Assembly: GCF_036178145.1 (NCBI RefSeq)
Contig: NZ_CP108067.1
Coordinates: 2,170,001-2,234,000, forward strand
Length of the DNA: 64,000 nucleotides
Source: Streptomyces sp. NBC_00273
GTDB taxonomy: Bacteria; Actinomycetota; Actinomycetes; Streptomycetales; Streptomycetaceae
Reading direction: 5' to 3'
The notes below the pieces were generated by a model. That model saw nothing but the letters and a program-made list of their open reading frames with translations. It was not told the origin of the DNA and did no database searches. Position 1 is the stretch's first letter; each line of letters begins with the position of its first letter. The position numbers and the translations under genes are program-made. Positions 39,971-48,100 of this stretch are shown in pieces.

Positions 39971-42232
39971 GTGCAGATCGCCGCCGACAGCCATCAGGTC
40001 ATCCAGGTCCGCGGAGCGCGGGAGAACAACCTGACGGACATCTCCCTCGACATCCCCAAGCGCCGGCTCACCGTCTTCACCGGTGTCTCCGGCTCCGGCA
40101 AGTCCTCCCTCGTCTTCGGCACCATCGCCGCCGAGTCGCAGCGGATGATCAACGAGACGTACACGGCCTTCATCCAGTCCTTCCTGCCGAGTCAGGGCCG
40201 GCCCGACGTGGACGGGCTGCACAATCTGAGCGCCGCCATCGTCGTCGACCAGGAGCGGATGGGCGCGAACTCACGCTCCACGGTCGGGACCGCCACCGAC
40301 GCCTCCACCATGTTGCGGATCGTCTTCTCCCGCCTCGGCGTCCCGCACATCGGCGCGTCCAGCGCCTTCAGCTTCAACGCGCCTGACGGCATGTGCCCGC
40401 GCTGCGAGGGGATCGGGCAGGTCTCCGACATCGACGTGGACCAGTTGGTGGACCGTGAACTCTCCCTCAACGAGGGCGCGATCACCGTCCCCGGCTTCGC
40501 CGTGGACACCTGGTACTGGCAGAACATGGTCAACTCCGGCTTCTACTCCGCCCATGTCAAGCTCAAGGACTTCACGGAGCAGGAGTGGGCCGACTTCCTG
40601 CACATGGGCCCGGTCAAGGTGAAGTCCGGCTCCACCAACTACACCTACGAGGGTCTGGTCACGAAGATCCAGCGGACGTACCTGTCCAAGGACCGCGAGG
40701 CGATGCAGGCCCACATCAGGGCCTTCGTCGACCGCGCCGTGGTCTTCACGGACTGCCCCGACTGCGGCGGCACGCGCCTGTCCGCGGCGGCGCTCTCCTC
40801 GCGCATCGACGGGGTGAACATCGCCGAGTGCTCGGCGATGCAGATCAGCGACCTGGCCTCGTTCGTCCGCCGGATCGACGACCCCGGCGTGGCCCCGCTG
40901 CTCGCGGGCCTACGGGGCCTGCTCGACTCCCTCGTGGAGATCGGCCTGGGATACCTCAGCCTGGACCGGCCGTCCGGCACCCTGTCCGGCGGCGAGGCCC
41001 AGCGGGTCAAGATGGTGCGGCACCTGGGATCCTCGCTCACGGACGTCACGTACGTCTTCGACGAGCCGACCACCGGCCTGCACCCGCACGACATCCAGCG
41101 CATGAACGACCTCCTGCTGCGGCTGCGCGACAAGGGCAACACGGTGCTGGTGGTGGAACACAAGCCCGAGGTCATCGCGATCGCCGACCACGTCGTCGAC
41201 CTCGGCCCGGGCGCGGGCACGGCCGGCGGGCAGCTCTGCTACAGCGGGGACGTAGCCGGGTTGCGCGCCTCCGGCACCCTCACCGGGCGCCATCTCGGAC
41301 ACCGGGCGCGGCTGCGGGAGTCGGTGCGCACCCCGCGCGGGCACCTGTCGATCAAGGACGCCGATCTGCACAACCTGAAGGACGTCAACGTGGAGGTGCC
41401 GCTGGGAGTGCTGACGGTGGTGACCGGGGTCGCCGGATCGGGCAAGAGCTCGCTGATCCACGGGTACCTGGCCCGGCGGGACGCAGTGGTGGTGGCCGAC
41501 CAGTCGCCGATCCGCGGCTCGCGCCGGTCCAATCCGGCCACCTACACGGGGCTGCTGGGGCCGATCCGGACGGCCTTCGCCAAGGCCAACGGGGTCAAGG
41601 CGGCGCTGTTCAGCGCGAATTCGGAGGGCGCCTGCCCGAAGTGCAACGGCCTCGGGATGGTCTACACGGACCTGGCGATGATGGCCGCGGTGGCCTCGGT
41701 CTGCGAGGAGTGCGAGGGCCGGCGGTTCACGCCCGAGGTGCTGACGTACCGGCTGCGCGGCAAGAACATCAGCGAGGTGCTGGACATGCCGGTCGCGGAG
41801 GCGCACGCGTTCTTCCCCACCGGGCAGGCGCGCGCGGTCCTCGGCCGGTTGGCCGACGTCGGACTCTCGTACCTGCGGCTCGGGCAGCCGCTCAACACCC
41901 TGTCGGGCGGCGAGCGGCAGCGGCTCAAGCTCGCCATCAGCATGGCCGAGAAGTCCTCGACGTACATCCTGGACGAGCCGACGACCGGCCTGCACATGGC
42001 CGACGTGGACAAGCTGCTGGCCCTGCTGGACCGGCTGGTCGACGACGGGAACTCGGTGATCGTCATCGAGCACCACCAAGCGGTGATGGCGCACGCCGAC
42101 TGGCTGATCGACATCGGCCCGGGCGGCGGCCACGCGGGCGGCGAGGTCGTCTTCGAGGGCACTCCGGCGGACCTGGTGGCCGGGGCGGACACCCTGACCG
42201 CCCGTCATCTGCGGGAGTACGTCGGCTCGTAG
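39971..42232 (+). CDS. UvrA2/DrrC-type ABC ATPase (drug-resistance excinuclease subunit A paralogue)
   Basis: 753 residues with two ABC ATPase halves. Walker A motifs are GVSGSGKSS and GVAGSGKSS, signatures TLSGGEAQRVK and TLSGGERQRLK, and Walker B segments YVFDEPTTGLH and YILDEPTTGLH. Cys pairs CPRC, CPDC, CPKC and CEEC mark the zinc modules. It is about 200 residues shorter than housekeeping UvrA, consistent with loss of the UvrB-binding domain seen in UvrA2/DrrC proteins. These give resistance to DNA-binding drugs by acting on drug-DNA complexes without UvrBC. Start is GTG at 39971 after GAGGAG. Probably repressed by the divergent TetR protein. Confidence 0.93.
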   Translation: MQIAADSHQVIQVRGARENNLTDISLDIPKRRLTVFTGVSGSGKSSLVFGTIAAESQRMINETYTAFIQSFLPSQGRPDVDGLHNLSAAIVVDQERMGANSRSTVGTATDASTMLRIVFSRLGVPHIGASSAFSFNAPDGMCPRCEGIGQVSDIDVDQLVDRELSLNEGAITVPGFAVDTWYWQNMVNSGFYSAHVKLKDFTEQEWADFLHMGPVKVKSGSTNYTYEGLVTKIQRTYLSKDREAMQAHIRAFVDRAVVFTDCPDCGGTRLSAAALSSRIDGVNIAECSAMQISDLASFVRRIDDPGVAPLLAGLRGLLDSLVEIGLGYLSLDRPSGTLSGGEAQRVKMVRHLGSSLTDVTYVFDEPTTGLHPHDIQRMNDLLLRLRDKGNTVLVVEHKPEVIAIADHVVDLGPGAGTAGGQLCYSGDVAGLRASGTLTGRHLGHRARLRESVRTPRGHLSIKDADLHNLKDVNVEVPLGVLTVVTGVAGSGKSSLIHGYLARRDAVVVADQSPIRGSRRSNPATYTGLLGPIRTAFAKANGVKAALFSANSEGACPKCNGLGMVYTDLAMMAAVASVCEECEGRRFTPEVLTYRLRGKNISEVLDMPVAEAHAFFPTGQARAVLGRLADVGLSYLRLGQPLNTLSGGERQRLKLAISMAEKSSTYILDEPTTGLHMADVDKLLALLDRLVDDGNSVIVIEHHQAVMAHADWLIDIGPGGGHAGGEVVFEGTPADLVAGADTLTARHLREYVGS

Positions 42233-42243
42233 CCCGGCACCGG

Positions 42244-42270
42244 ACGCCGTACGCACGGCGCGTACGGCGT
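42244..42270. terminator. Perfect 10-bp inverted repeat: terminator and/or operator
   Basis: ACGCCGTACG (42244-42253) and CGTACGGCGT (42261-42270) flank a 7-base loop, 12 bases after the UvrA-like stop and 25 bases before the next TetR start, with no T-tract. It fits a Streptomyces terminator; its place just upstream of the TAGGCT -10 of the TetR gene equally allows an autoregulatory operator. Confidence 0.5.
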
Positions 42271-42295
42271 TCGCAGCGTCGGTTAGGCTGGCCGC

Positions 42296-42973
42296 ATGCC
42301 AGCAGACGAGCGGACGCGCCCGCGTCGCAAGGAGCAGCAGCCCGTGCTCAGCCGGGCCCAGATCGTCGCGGCGGCGATCCGGCTGCTCGACGCCGAGGGC
42401 ATCGAGGCACTGAGCATGCGCAAGCTCGGCACCGGGATGGGCGCCGCCGCCACCTCCCTGTACCGGCACGTGACGGGCAAGGACGAGCTGATCGAGCTGG
42501 TCGTGGACGAGGTCTACGGCGAGCTGGAGGTGCCCGGCGCGGCGAGCGCGGCCGAATGGCGCGATGCCGTCTCCCGCAGCGGGCACGGCCTGCGCGCGAT
42601 GGCCCTGCGCCACCCCTGGGTGGCCTCGGTGCTCGGCCAGGTGGGGCCGGCGCACCTCGGCCCGAACCTGGTGCGGGTGTCGGAGCGGATGCTCGCGCTC
42701 TTCAAGACGGCCGGCTTCCCGGCGGCCGAGGCGGCCCCGGCCATGAAGGCGGTCCTCTCCTACGTGGTCGGCGCCTCGGCCGGCGAGGCCGCCCACCTCT
42801 CGCTGCTCGCCCGCCGCGGGCGGAACGGGCAGGAGGGGCCGAAGGGCCCGCGCCCGGCCGGGGAGCACGTGGCGAAGGGGGGCCCGGACCCCTGGCAGCT
42901 GCGCGAGGAGCACTTCGACTACGGCCTCCAGCGGATCCTGGACGGCCTGGAGGCGCGGCTCAGCCGCGCCTGA
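42296..42973 (+). CDS. TetR family regulator
   Basis: 225 residues. Helix-turn-helix ALSMRKLGTGMGAAATSLYRHV, followed by VTGKDELIELVVDEVYGEL, typical of the TetR_C_1 (tetracycline-repressor-like) group that often controls drug exporters. The ATG at 42296 follows a TAGGCT box by six bases and has no Shine-Dalgarno, so it is probably leaderless. It is on the same strand as the UvrA-like gene but separated by a hairpin. Target unknown. Its end overlaps the convergent hydrolase gene by 14 bases. Confidence 0.9.
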   Translation: MPADERTRPRRKEQQPVLSRAQIVAAAIRLLDAEGIEALSMRKLGTGMGAAATSLYRHVTGKDELIELVVDEVYGELEVPGAASAAEWRDAVSRSGHGLRAMALRHPWVASVLGQVGPAHLGPNLVRVSERMLALFKTAGFPAAEAAPAMKAVLSYVVGASAGEAAHLSLLARRGRNGQEGPKGPRPAGEHVAKGGPDPWQLREEHFDYGLQRILDGLEARLSRA

Positions 42974-44063
42974 GGTCCTGCGGCGGCGACAGGCGCAGCT
43001 CCTGGTCGTCCCCGAGCGGGGCGAAGAAGCGCTCCACGTCGGCGGCGGTCACCTCGGCCAGGGTCGCCGGGGACCAGCGGGGATCGCGGTCCTTGTCGAT
43101 GACCTGCGCCCGGATGCCCTCGACCAGGTCGGGCGCGGTCAGCCCGTTGCAGGAGACCCGGAACTCCTGGGCCAGCACCCGCTCCAGCGGGCCGAGCTCC
43201 GCGGCCCGGCGCAGTGCGGCGAGGGTGACCTTGAGGGCGGTCGGAGACTTGGCCAGGATCGTCTCGGCGGCCTCCTTTGCGGCGGGCTCCCCCTGGCCGA
43301 GCAGCCGCTCCACGATCTCCTCGACGGTGGCGGCCGCGTAGCAGTGGTCGATCCAGCCGCGCCGGTCGGCGAGTTCACCGGGCCCGGGGGTGGCGGCGTA
43401 GCGCGGGAGCACCTCGTGGACGGGCGCCTCGGCGAGGGCGGCGGTCAGCTCCGGGAGCCGGTCGGCCGGTACGAAGTGGTCGGCGAGCCCGCACAGCAGC
43501 GCGTCGGCCGCGCCGACCGCCGTGCCGGTGAGGGCGAGGTGGGTGCCGAGTTCGCCGGGCGCGCGGCCGAGCAGGTAGGTGCCGCCGACGTCGGGGACGA
43601 AGCCGATGCCCGTCTCGGGCATGGCGACGCGGGAGCGTTCGGTGACGATCCGGACCGAGCCGTGGGCGGAGACGCCGACGCCGCCGCCCATGGTGATGCC
43701 GTCCATGAGGGCGACGTACGGCTTGGGGTAGCGGGCGATGCGGGCGTTGAGCCGGTACTCGTCGCGCCAGAAGTCGGCGGAGGCGGTGTTCCCGGCCTTG
43801 GCGTCGTCGTGGATGGCCCGGATGTCCCCGCCCGCGCACAGGCCGCGCTCACCGGCTCCGCGGATCAGGACCTGCTGGACGGCGGGATCGGCCGCCCATG
43901 CGGCGAGGGCCCCGTCGATGCGGATCACCATGGGGTGGGTGAGGGCGTTGAGGGCCTTGGGGCGGTTGAGGGTGACCACCCCGGTCCGGCCGTCGGTGTG
44001 GAACAGCACGGTGTTCGCGTCTTCGGCCCGCGGATCTTCGGCCTGTGCGTCTTCGGTCTTCAC
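42960..44063 (-). CDS. Enoyl-CoA hydratase/isomerase family, 3-hydroxyisobutyryl-CoA hydrolase type
   Basis: 367 residues, longer than simple hydratases and matching the HIBYL-CoA hydrolase branch. The crotonase oxyanion residues lie in GLCAGGDIRAI and ITMGGGVGVS; the PETGIGFVPDVGG segment carries the family Glu and Asp. The extended C-terminal helical domain has the SPTALKVTLAALR and EFRVS pattern. Expected reaction: hydrolysis of 3-hydroxyisobutyryl-CoA in valine breakdown. Start is GTG at 44063 just behind a GATACT box, probably leaderless; the open frame upstream overlaps the divergent reductase gene. No other valine genes adjoin. Confidence 0.9.
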   Translation of the reverse strand: MKTEDAQAEDPRAEDANTVLFHTDGRTGVVTLNRPKALNALTHPMVIRIDGALAAWAADPAVQQVLIRGAGERGLCAGGDIRAIHDDAKAGNTASADFWRDEYRLNARIARYPKPYVALMDGITMGGGVGVSAHGSVRIVTERSRVAMPETGIGFVPDVGGTYLLGRAPGELGTHLALTGTAVGAADALLCGLADHFVPADRLPELTAALAEAPVHEVLPRYAATPGPGELADRRGWIDHCYAAATVEEIVERLLGQGEPAAKEAAETILAKSPTALKVTLAALRRAAELGPLERVLAQEFRVSCNGLTAPDLVEGIRAQVIDKDRDPRWSPATLAEVTAADVERFFAPLGDDQELRLSPPQDLRRG

Positions 44064-44133
44064 ACCGGCCAGTATCACCGCGGCCCGCGCCGCTCCCGCC
44101 GCGGGGCGCTCCCGGGGAGTACGGTGGGCTGTC

Positions 44134-44697
44134 ATGCGGAAGATCGTGCTGATGGCCGGGGTGTCGCTCGACGGGTACATCGAGGGGCCGGACCGGCAGA
44201 TCGACTGGCACTGCGTCGACGAAGAGCTGCACCAGCACATGAACGACACCCTCCGCCCGATGGGCGGTTTCCTCAGCGGACGCGTCACGCACGAGTTGAT
44301 GGCGGACTACTGGCCGACCGCCGACGCCGATCCCGCGAACGCCGGCACGGTGGCCGAGTTCGCCGAGATCTGGCGGTCCATGCCCAAGTACGTGTACTCG
44401 CGCACCCTGCGGTCGGCCGAGTGGAACACGACGGTCGTGCGTGACGTCGTGCCCGAGGAGGTCGCCGCGCTCAAGGCGGCCCCGGGCGGCGACCTGACGC
44501 TGAGCGGTGCGGATCTCGCCGCCTCCTTCCTGCGCCAGGACCTGGTGGACGCGTACCGGATCTACGTGCACCCGGTGCGGATCGGACGCGGCACGCCGCT
44601 CTTCCCCACCCTCGACTACGCTCCGGCGGCCCTGCGGCATACGGACACCCACACCTTCGGCAACGGCGTCGTCCTGCTGCGCTACGAGCGCGCTTAG
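44134..44697 (+). CDS. Dihydrofolate-reductase-like (RibD C-terminal) family protein
   Basis: 187 residues, single RibD_C/DHFR-fold domain. It begins RKIVLMAGVSLDGYIEGPD, has the RVTHELM helix after the cofactor region, SRTLRSAEWNTTVV in the middle, and ends with the DAYRIYVHPVRIGRGTPLF strand common to this family. Predicted NADPH-dependent reductase with unknown substrate; YwjB/YyaP-like homologues are uncharacterised. ATG at 44134 with a TACGGT box eight bases upstream and no Shine-Dalgarno. Its stop overlaps the convergent gene by 4 bases. Confidence 0.88.
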   Translation: MRKIVLMAGVSLDGYIEGPDRQIDWHCVDEELHQHMNDTLRPMGGFLSGRVTHELMADYWPTADADPANAGTVAEFAEIWRSMPKYVYSRTLRSAEWNTTVVRDVVPEEVAALKAAPGGDLTLSGADLAASFLRQDLVDAYRIYVHPVRIGRGTPLFPTLDYAPAALRHTDTHTFGNGVVLLRYERA

Positions 44698-45269
44698 CCC
44701 GCAGCGGCCCGGTCCCGGGGGCGGGCCCGGTGGGCCTGCCACGCGGCCAGGGCCTCGGCGCGGGCCCCGTCCGGGTGCCCGGCATGCCAGGCGCGCAGGA
44801 ACCGGTTGAACTCGAACTGTGCGCCCACCTCCTGGGGTTCGGCCGCCCGGGCTCGGGTCGCGTGCCAGTGCGCGACGGCCTCGGCGAGGGTGTGCCCCGC
44901 GTGCTCGGCGACGTAGTCGCGCATGAAGGCGTCGAAGTGGAAGCCGGGTCCGATCTCGCGGACGAAGTACGCGCGCAGCACCTGGCTACAGCGCTGGCCC
45001 GGCGGGATCACGGTCGCGCCGGTGACGGGGGCGGTGAGTTGGCGCCCGGCGCGCCGGGGTGCTGGGGCCGCCGGGGCGGCGGGCGCGGGACGTCCGTCGA
45101 GGGCTGCGGCGAGCCGCGCGGTGACGGCTGCCTTGCCGCCGCCGGTCGGGAGGCCCATCTCCCGTGCGAGGGAACTCAGTTCGGCCAGTGTCCAGTACCA
45201 GCGCAGCAGCTCGGTCCCGGTCAGCGCGGGCGTCAGGGCGGGCCGGGATTCCCCCGTATTCGTACTCAC
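44694..45269 (-). CDS. SAP/HeH-motif protein of the DUF6434-like group
   Basis: 191 residues. The first 55 form a SAP-like helix-extension-helix (LTGTELLRWYWTLAELSSLAREMG, GGGKAAVTARLAAAL), which in other proteins binds nucleic acid. A Pro/Ala linker leads to a C-terminal domain with GPGFHFDAFMRDYV and FNRFLRAWHAGHP, seen in conserved bacterial proteins of unknown role. The GTG at 45269 lies six bases after TATTAT, a good -10, so the mRNA is likely leaderless. A DNA-binding role is inferred only from the SAP motif. Confidence 0.75.
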   Translation of the reverse strand: MSTNTGESRPALTPALTGTELLRWYWTLAELSSLAREMGLPTGGGKAAVTARLAAALDGRPAPAAPAAPAPRRAGRQLTAPVTGATVIPPGQRCSQVLRAYFVREIGPGFHFDAFMRDYVAEHAGHTLAEAVAHWHATRARAAEPQEVGAQFEFNRFLRAWHAGHPDGARAEALAAWQAHRARPRDRAAAG

Positions 45270-45380
45270 GTTCCCATAATAGGGGTGCGGGAATCCGGCG
45301 GGAGTGCCAGGAGGGCCGGGGAAATCGACGGGCCACCTTGTAAATTGCACCCTACGCCCCACTTTGCCGGAGGAGATTCC

Positions 45381-45962
45381 ATGACCGCCGAACCCCAGCG
45401 CCTCACCCTCGGCGGGGACACCGCCCTGGTTCTCATCGACCTCCAGACGGGCATCCTCGGCCGGCCCGCCGCGAAGCCCACCCCCGAGATCCTGGGGAAG
45501 GGAATCGCGCTCGCCGAGGCCTTCCGCGCCCACCGGCTGCCCGTGGTCCTGGTCAAGGTGGCGTGGTCCCCGGACGGCGGCGACCTGCCCACCGCGAACG
45601 TCGACCGCCCCGGCCCGGCCGCCGCCCCGCCCGCCGCCTTCTCCGAGATCCCGGCCGAGCTGGCCGCCCTCGGGGACGTGGTCGTCACCAAACGCCACTG
45701 GGGCGCCTTCACCGGTACCGAACTCGACCTCCAGCTGCGCCGCCGCGGCATCCACCGGATCGTGCTGGCCGGCATCTCCACCAGCGTCGGCGTCGAGTCC
45801 ACCGCCCGTACGGCGTGGGAGCTCAGCTACGACCTGGTCTTCGCGGAGGACGCCACCGCCGACACCGACCCCGACTCCCACGCCCACACCTTCGGCAAGA
45901 TCTTCCCGCGCATCGGCAAGGTCAGCACGACCGACGAGATCATCGCGGCCCTGGACTCCTGA
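45381..45962 (+). CDS. Isochorismatase-fold hydrolase lacking the catalytic cysteine
   Basis: 193 residues, one cysteine-hydrolase/isochorismatase domain. D20 in VLIDLQ and K104 in VTKRHWGAF fit the D-K-C triad, but the position of the cysteine in the ISTSVxVESTAR loop is Gly (G137). This places it with true isochorismatases such as EntB and PhzD, which also lack the Cys, or with inactive members, rather than with amidases. Start is ATG at 45381 with GGAGGAG. No siderophore or phenazine genes adjoin, so the substrate is unknown. Confidence 0.88.
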   Translation: MTAEPQRLTLGGDTALVLIDLQTGILGRPAAKPTPEILGKGIALAEAFRAHRLPVVLVKVAWSPDGGDLPTANVDRPGPAAAPPAAFSEIPAELAALGDVVVTKRHWGAFTGTELDLQLRRRGIHRIVLAGISTSVGVESTARTAWELSYDLVFAEDATADTDPDSHAHTFGKIFPRIGKVSTTDEIIAALDS

Positions 45963-46072
45963 CCGGGCGAACTCCGGGTGGCCCGCCCGAAGCGGCCCCG
46001 CGACCGGGGGCGGTTCACCCGTAACCGAGCGGGCGCCCGCGGGTTAGCAGCGAGGAAGGCGAGGGGGTTCTC

Positions 46073-48052
46073 ATGGCGCAGCGGCACACCACGTCCTTGG
46101 CGCTGCGCCTGCGGTACCGGTTCGACAACCTGATGGCGGGGGGAACCACCGCGCTCATCGGCTGGTTCGCCCTGGCCTGTCTCGCGGTCGTGGTCCCGGC
46201 GAGCACGGTGCTCGTCTGGGCCGACAGGGCCGCCCCGGCGACCCTCTCCGGCCGGCTCGCCGCCGTATGGGTCAGCGTCGGACAGACGCTCAAGATCGGG
46301 GGCGCGGTCGGGTCCCCCCTCTACGTCCTGGCCTCCGTGGCGCTCGCCCTGGTCGCCCTGCTGTTCGTATCCACGCTGGTCGGCCTGATCACCACCGGCA
46401 TCAACCGGCGCATCATGCTGCTGCGGCGTGGCCACTCCACCGTGCTGGAATCCGGGCACACCGTCCTGTTGGGCTGGTCGGACCAGATCTTCCCGGTGAT
46501 CGCGGAGCTCGTGGCCGCGAACGCCAACCAGCGCAGGTCCGCCATCGCCGTCCTCGCGCCGAAGGACAAGGTGGAGATGGAGGAGGAGATCTCGACCTCC
46601 ATCGCCGCTACCGCCGCCGGTACCGGCATCGGCACCGGCACGACGCGGATCATCTGCCGCAACGGCCGCACCACCGACCCCACGGCGCTGGCCCGGGTGA
46701 GTCCGCGGACCGCGAAGGCCGTGCTCGTACTGCCCCCCGAGGGGGACACCGGTGACGCCCAGGTGGTGAAGACGCTGCTCGCCCTCGACGCGGCGGTCCC
46801 CGAGCCGGGCGGGGCGGTGGTGGTCGCCGCCGTGCGCGACACCCGCAGCCACCTCACCGCCCGGCTGGCCGCCGGGCCCGGCGGGCACGTCCTGTGCGTC
46901 GACGACATCATCGCCCGACTCCTCGTCCAAACCGCTCGCGAGCCGGGTCTGTCGCTCGTCTACCAGGAACTGCTCGACTTCGCGGGCGACGAGTTCTACA
47001 CCACCGCCGACCAGGGCCTCGCCGGACGCACCTTCGGCGAGGCCCTGCTGGCGTTCAGCACGTCCTCGGTGGTCGGCCTGCTGCACGCCGACGGCGGTGT
47101 CGCGCTCAACCCGGACCCCAGGACGACGATCGGCGCGGGCGACCGGATCATCCTCATCTCCGAGGACGACGACACGGCCGTACCGGCGGACGCGTCCTCG
47201 TGCGTCGACGAGGACGCGATCGTCACGGCCCGCTCCGGGGCGCCCGAGGCCGAACGGCTGCTCCTCCTCGGCTGGAACCGGCGCGCGCCGCTCGTCGTGG
47301 AGCAGCTCGACCGGTTCGTCGGCCCCGGGAGCACGCTGGACGTCGTATCGCTCGCCGACGAGGTGCGCACGCGCGCCGCCTCGGGCGTCACCCAGGCGTG
47401 CAGCCACCTCGAAGTGGCCTTCCGCAGGGGGGACATCACCGATCCCGGGCTGCTGGCCAAGCTCGACGTGCCCGCGTACGACCGTGTGATCGTCATCGGC
47501 GAGACGGGCCACGAGCCCGTCCCCCACGCGGCGGCACCGCCGCCCGCCCGTGCGATCGACCTCGGCCTCGCTCCGGAGACCGGGACGGAGACGGACGACC
47601 GGACGCTGGTGACCCTGCTGCACCTGCGGGCCATCGGGGAGGCGGCGGGACGGGAGCCGTCGCTCACCACGGAGATGTCCGACGACGGCAACCGGCTGCT
47701 GGCGCCCGCCCGGGAGGGCGCCGACTTCATCGTCAGCGGCCGGCTGATCAGTCTCCTCATGACCCAGATCTCGGAGAGCCCCTATCTCGCCGCCGTCTTC
47801 GAGGAGTTGTTCGAGGCGGAGGGGAACGAGCTCCACCTGAAGCCGGTCGCGGACTACGTGCGCACCGATCGCGAGGTGACGTTCGCGACCCTCGTCGAGT
47901 CGGCGCGGCGGCGCCGCGAATGCGCGGTCGGCTACCGGCTGCGCGCCGGGGCCGCCACGGGCCCCGCGTACGGTGTGCGGCTCAATCCGGACAAGCGGCA
48001 GCGGGTCCGCTTCGGCGAGCACGACTGGCTGATCGTGCTCGCCGAGAGCTGA
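46073..48052 (+). CDS. CASTOR/POLLUX-like ion channel protein with RCK/TrkA-N domains
   Basis: 659 residues. The N-terminal region has two clear hydrophobic helices (about 27-48 and 83-110) around a VSVGQTLKIGG pore-like loop, then GINRRIMLLRRGHSTVLESGHTVLLGW, the hallmark link to the first nucleotide-binding domain in CASTOR/POLLUX/SYM8 proteins. Two RCK-like Rossmann units follow (HTVLLGWSDQIFPVI and LLLLGWNRRAPLVVEQL). Plant relatives are calcium- or potassium-permeable; bacterial homologues are little studied. ATG at 46073, GAGG-rich upstream. Probably monocistronic. Confidence 0.87.
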   Translation: MAQRHTTSLALRLRYRFDNLMAGGTTALIGWFALACLAVVVPASTVLVWADRAAPATLSGRLAAVWVSVGQTLKIGGAVGSPLYVLASVALALVALLFVSTLVGLITTGINRRIMLLRRGHSTVLESGHTVLLGWSDQIFPVIAELVAANANQRRSAIAVLAPKDKVEMEEEISTSIAATAAGTGIGTGTTRIICRNGRTTDPTALARVSPRTAKAVLVLPPEGDTGDAQVVKTLLALDAAVPEPGGAVVVAAVRDTRSHLTARLAAGPGGHVLCVDDIIARLLVQTAREPGLSLVYQELLDFAGDEFYTTADQGLAGRTFGEALLAFSTSSVVGLLHADGGVALNPDPRTTIGAGDRIILISEDDDTAVPADASSCVDEDAIVTARSGAPEAERLLLLGWNRRAPLVVEQLDRFVGPGSTLDVVSLADEVRTRAASGVTQACSHLEVAFRRGDITDPGLLAKLDVPAYDRVIVIGETGHEPVPHAAAPPPARAIDLGLAPETGTETDDRTLVTLLHLRAIGEAAGREPSLTTEMSDDGNRLLAPAREGADFIVSGRLISLLMTQISESPYLAAVFEELFEAEGNELHLKPVADYVRTDREVTFATLVESARRRRECAVGYRLRAGAATGPAYGVRLNPDKRQRVRFGEHDWLIVLAES

Positions 48053-48078
48053 GGCGGGGGCCGCAGGCGGGGGCCGCA
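48053..48078. repeat. Perfect 13-bp tandem duplication
   Basis: GGCGGGGGCCGCA occurs at 48053-48065 and again at 48066-48078, directly after the channel stop codon, followed by a partial third copy. Likely slippage; it may add to a GC-rich transcription end. Confidence 0.8.
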
Positions 48079-48100
48079 GGCGCAGGCCTCCGCCGGCCGG

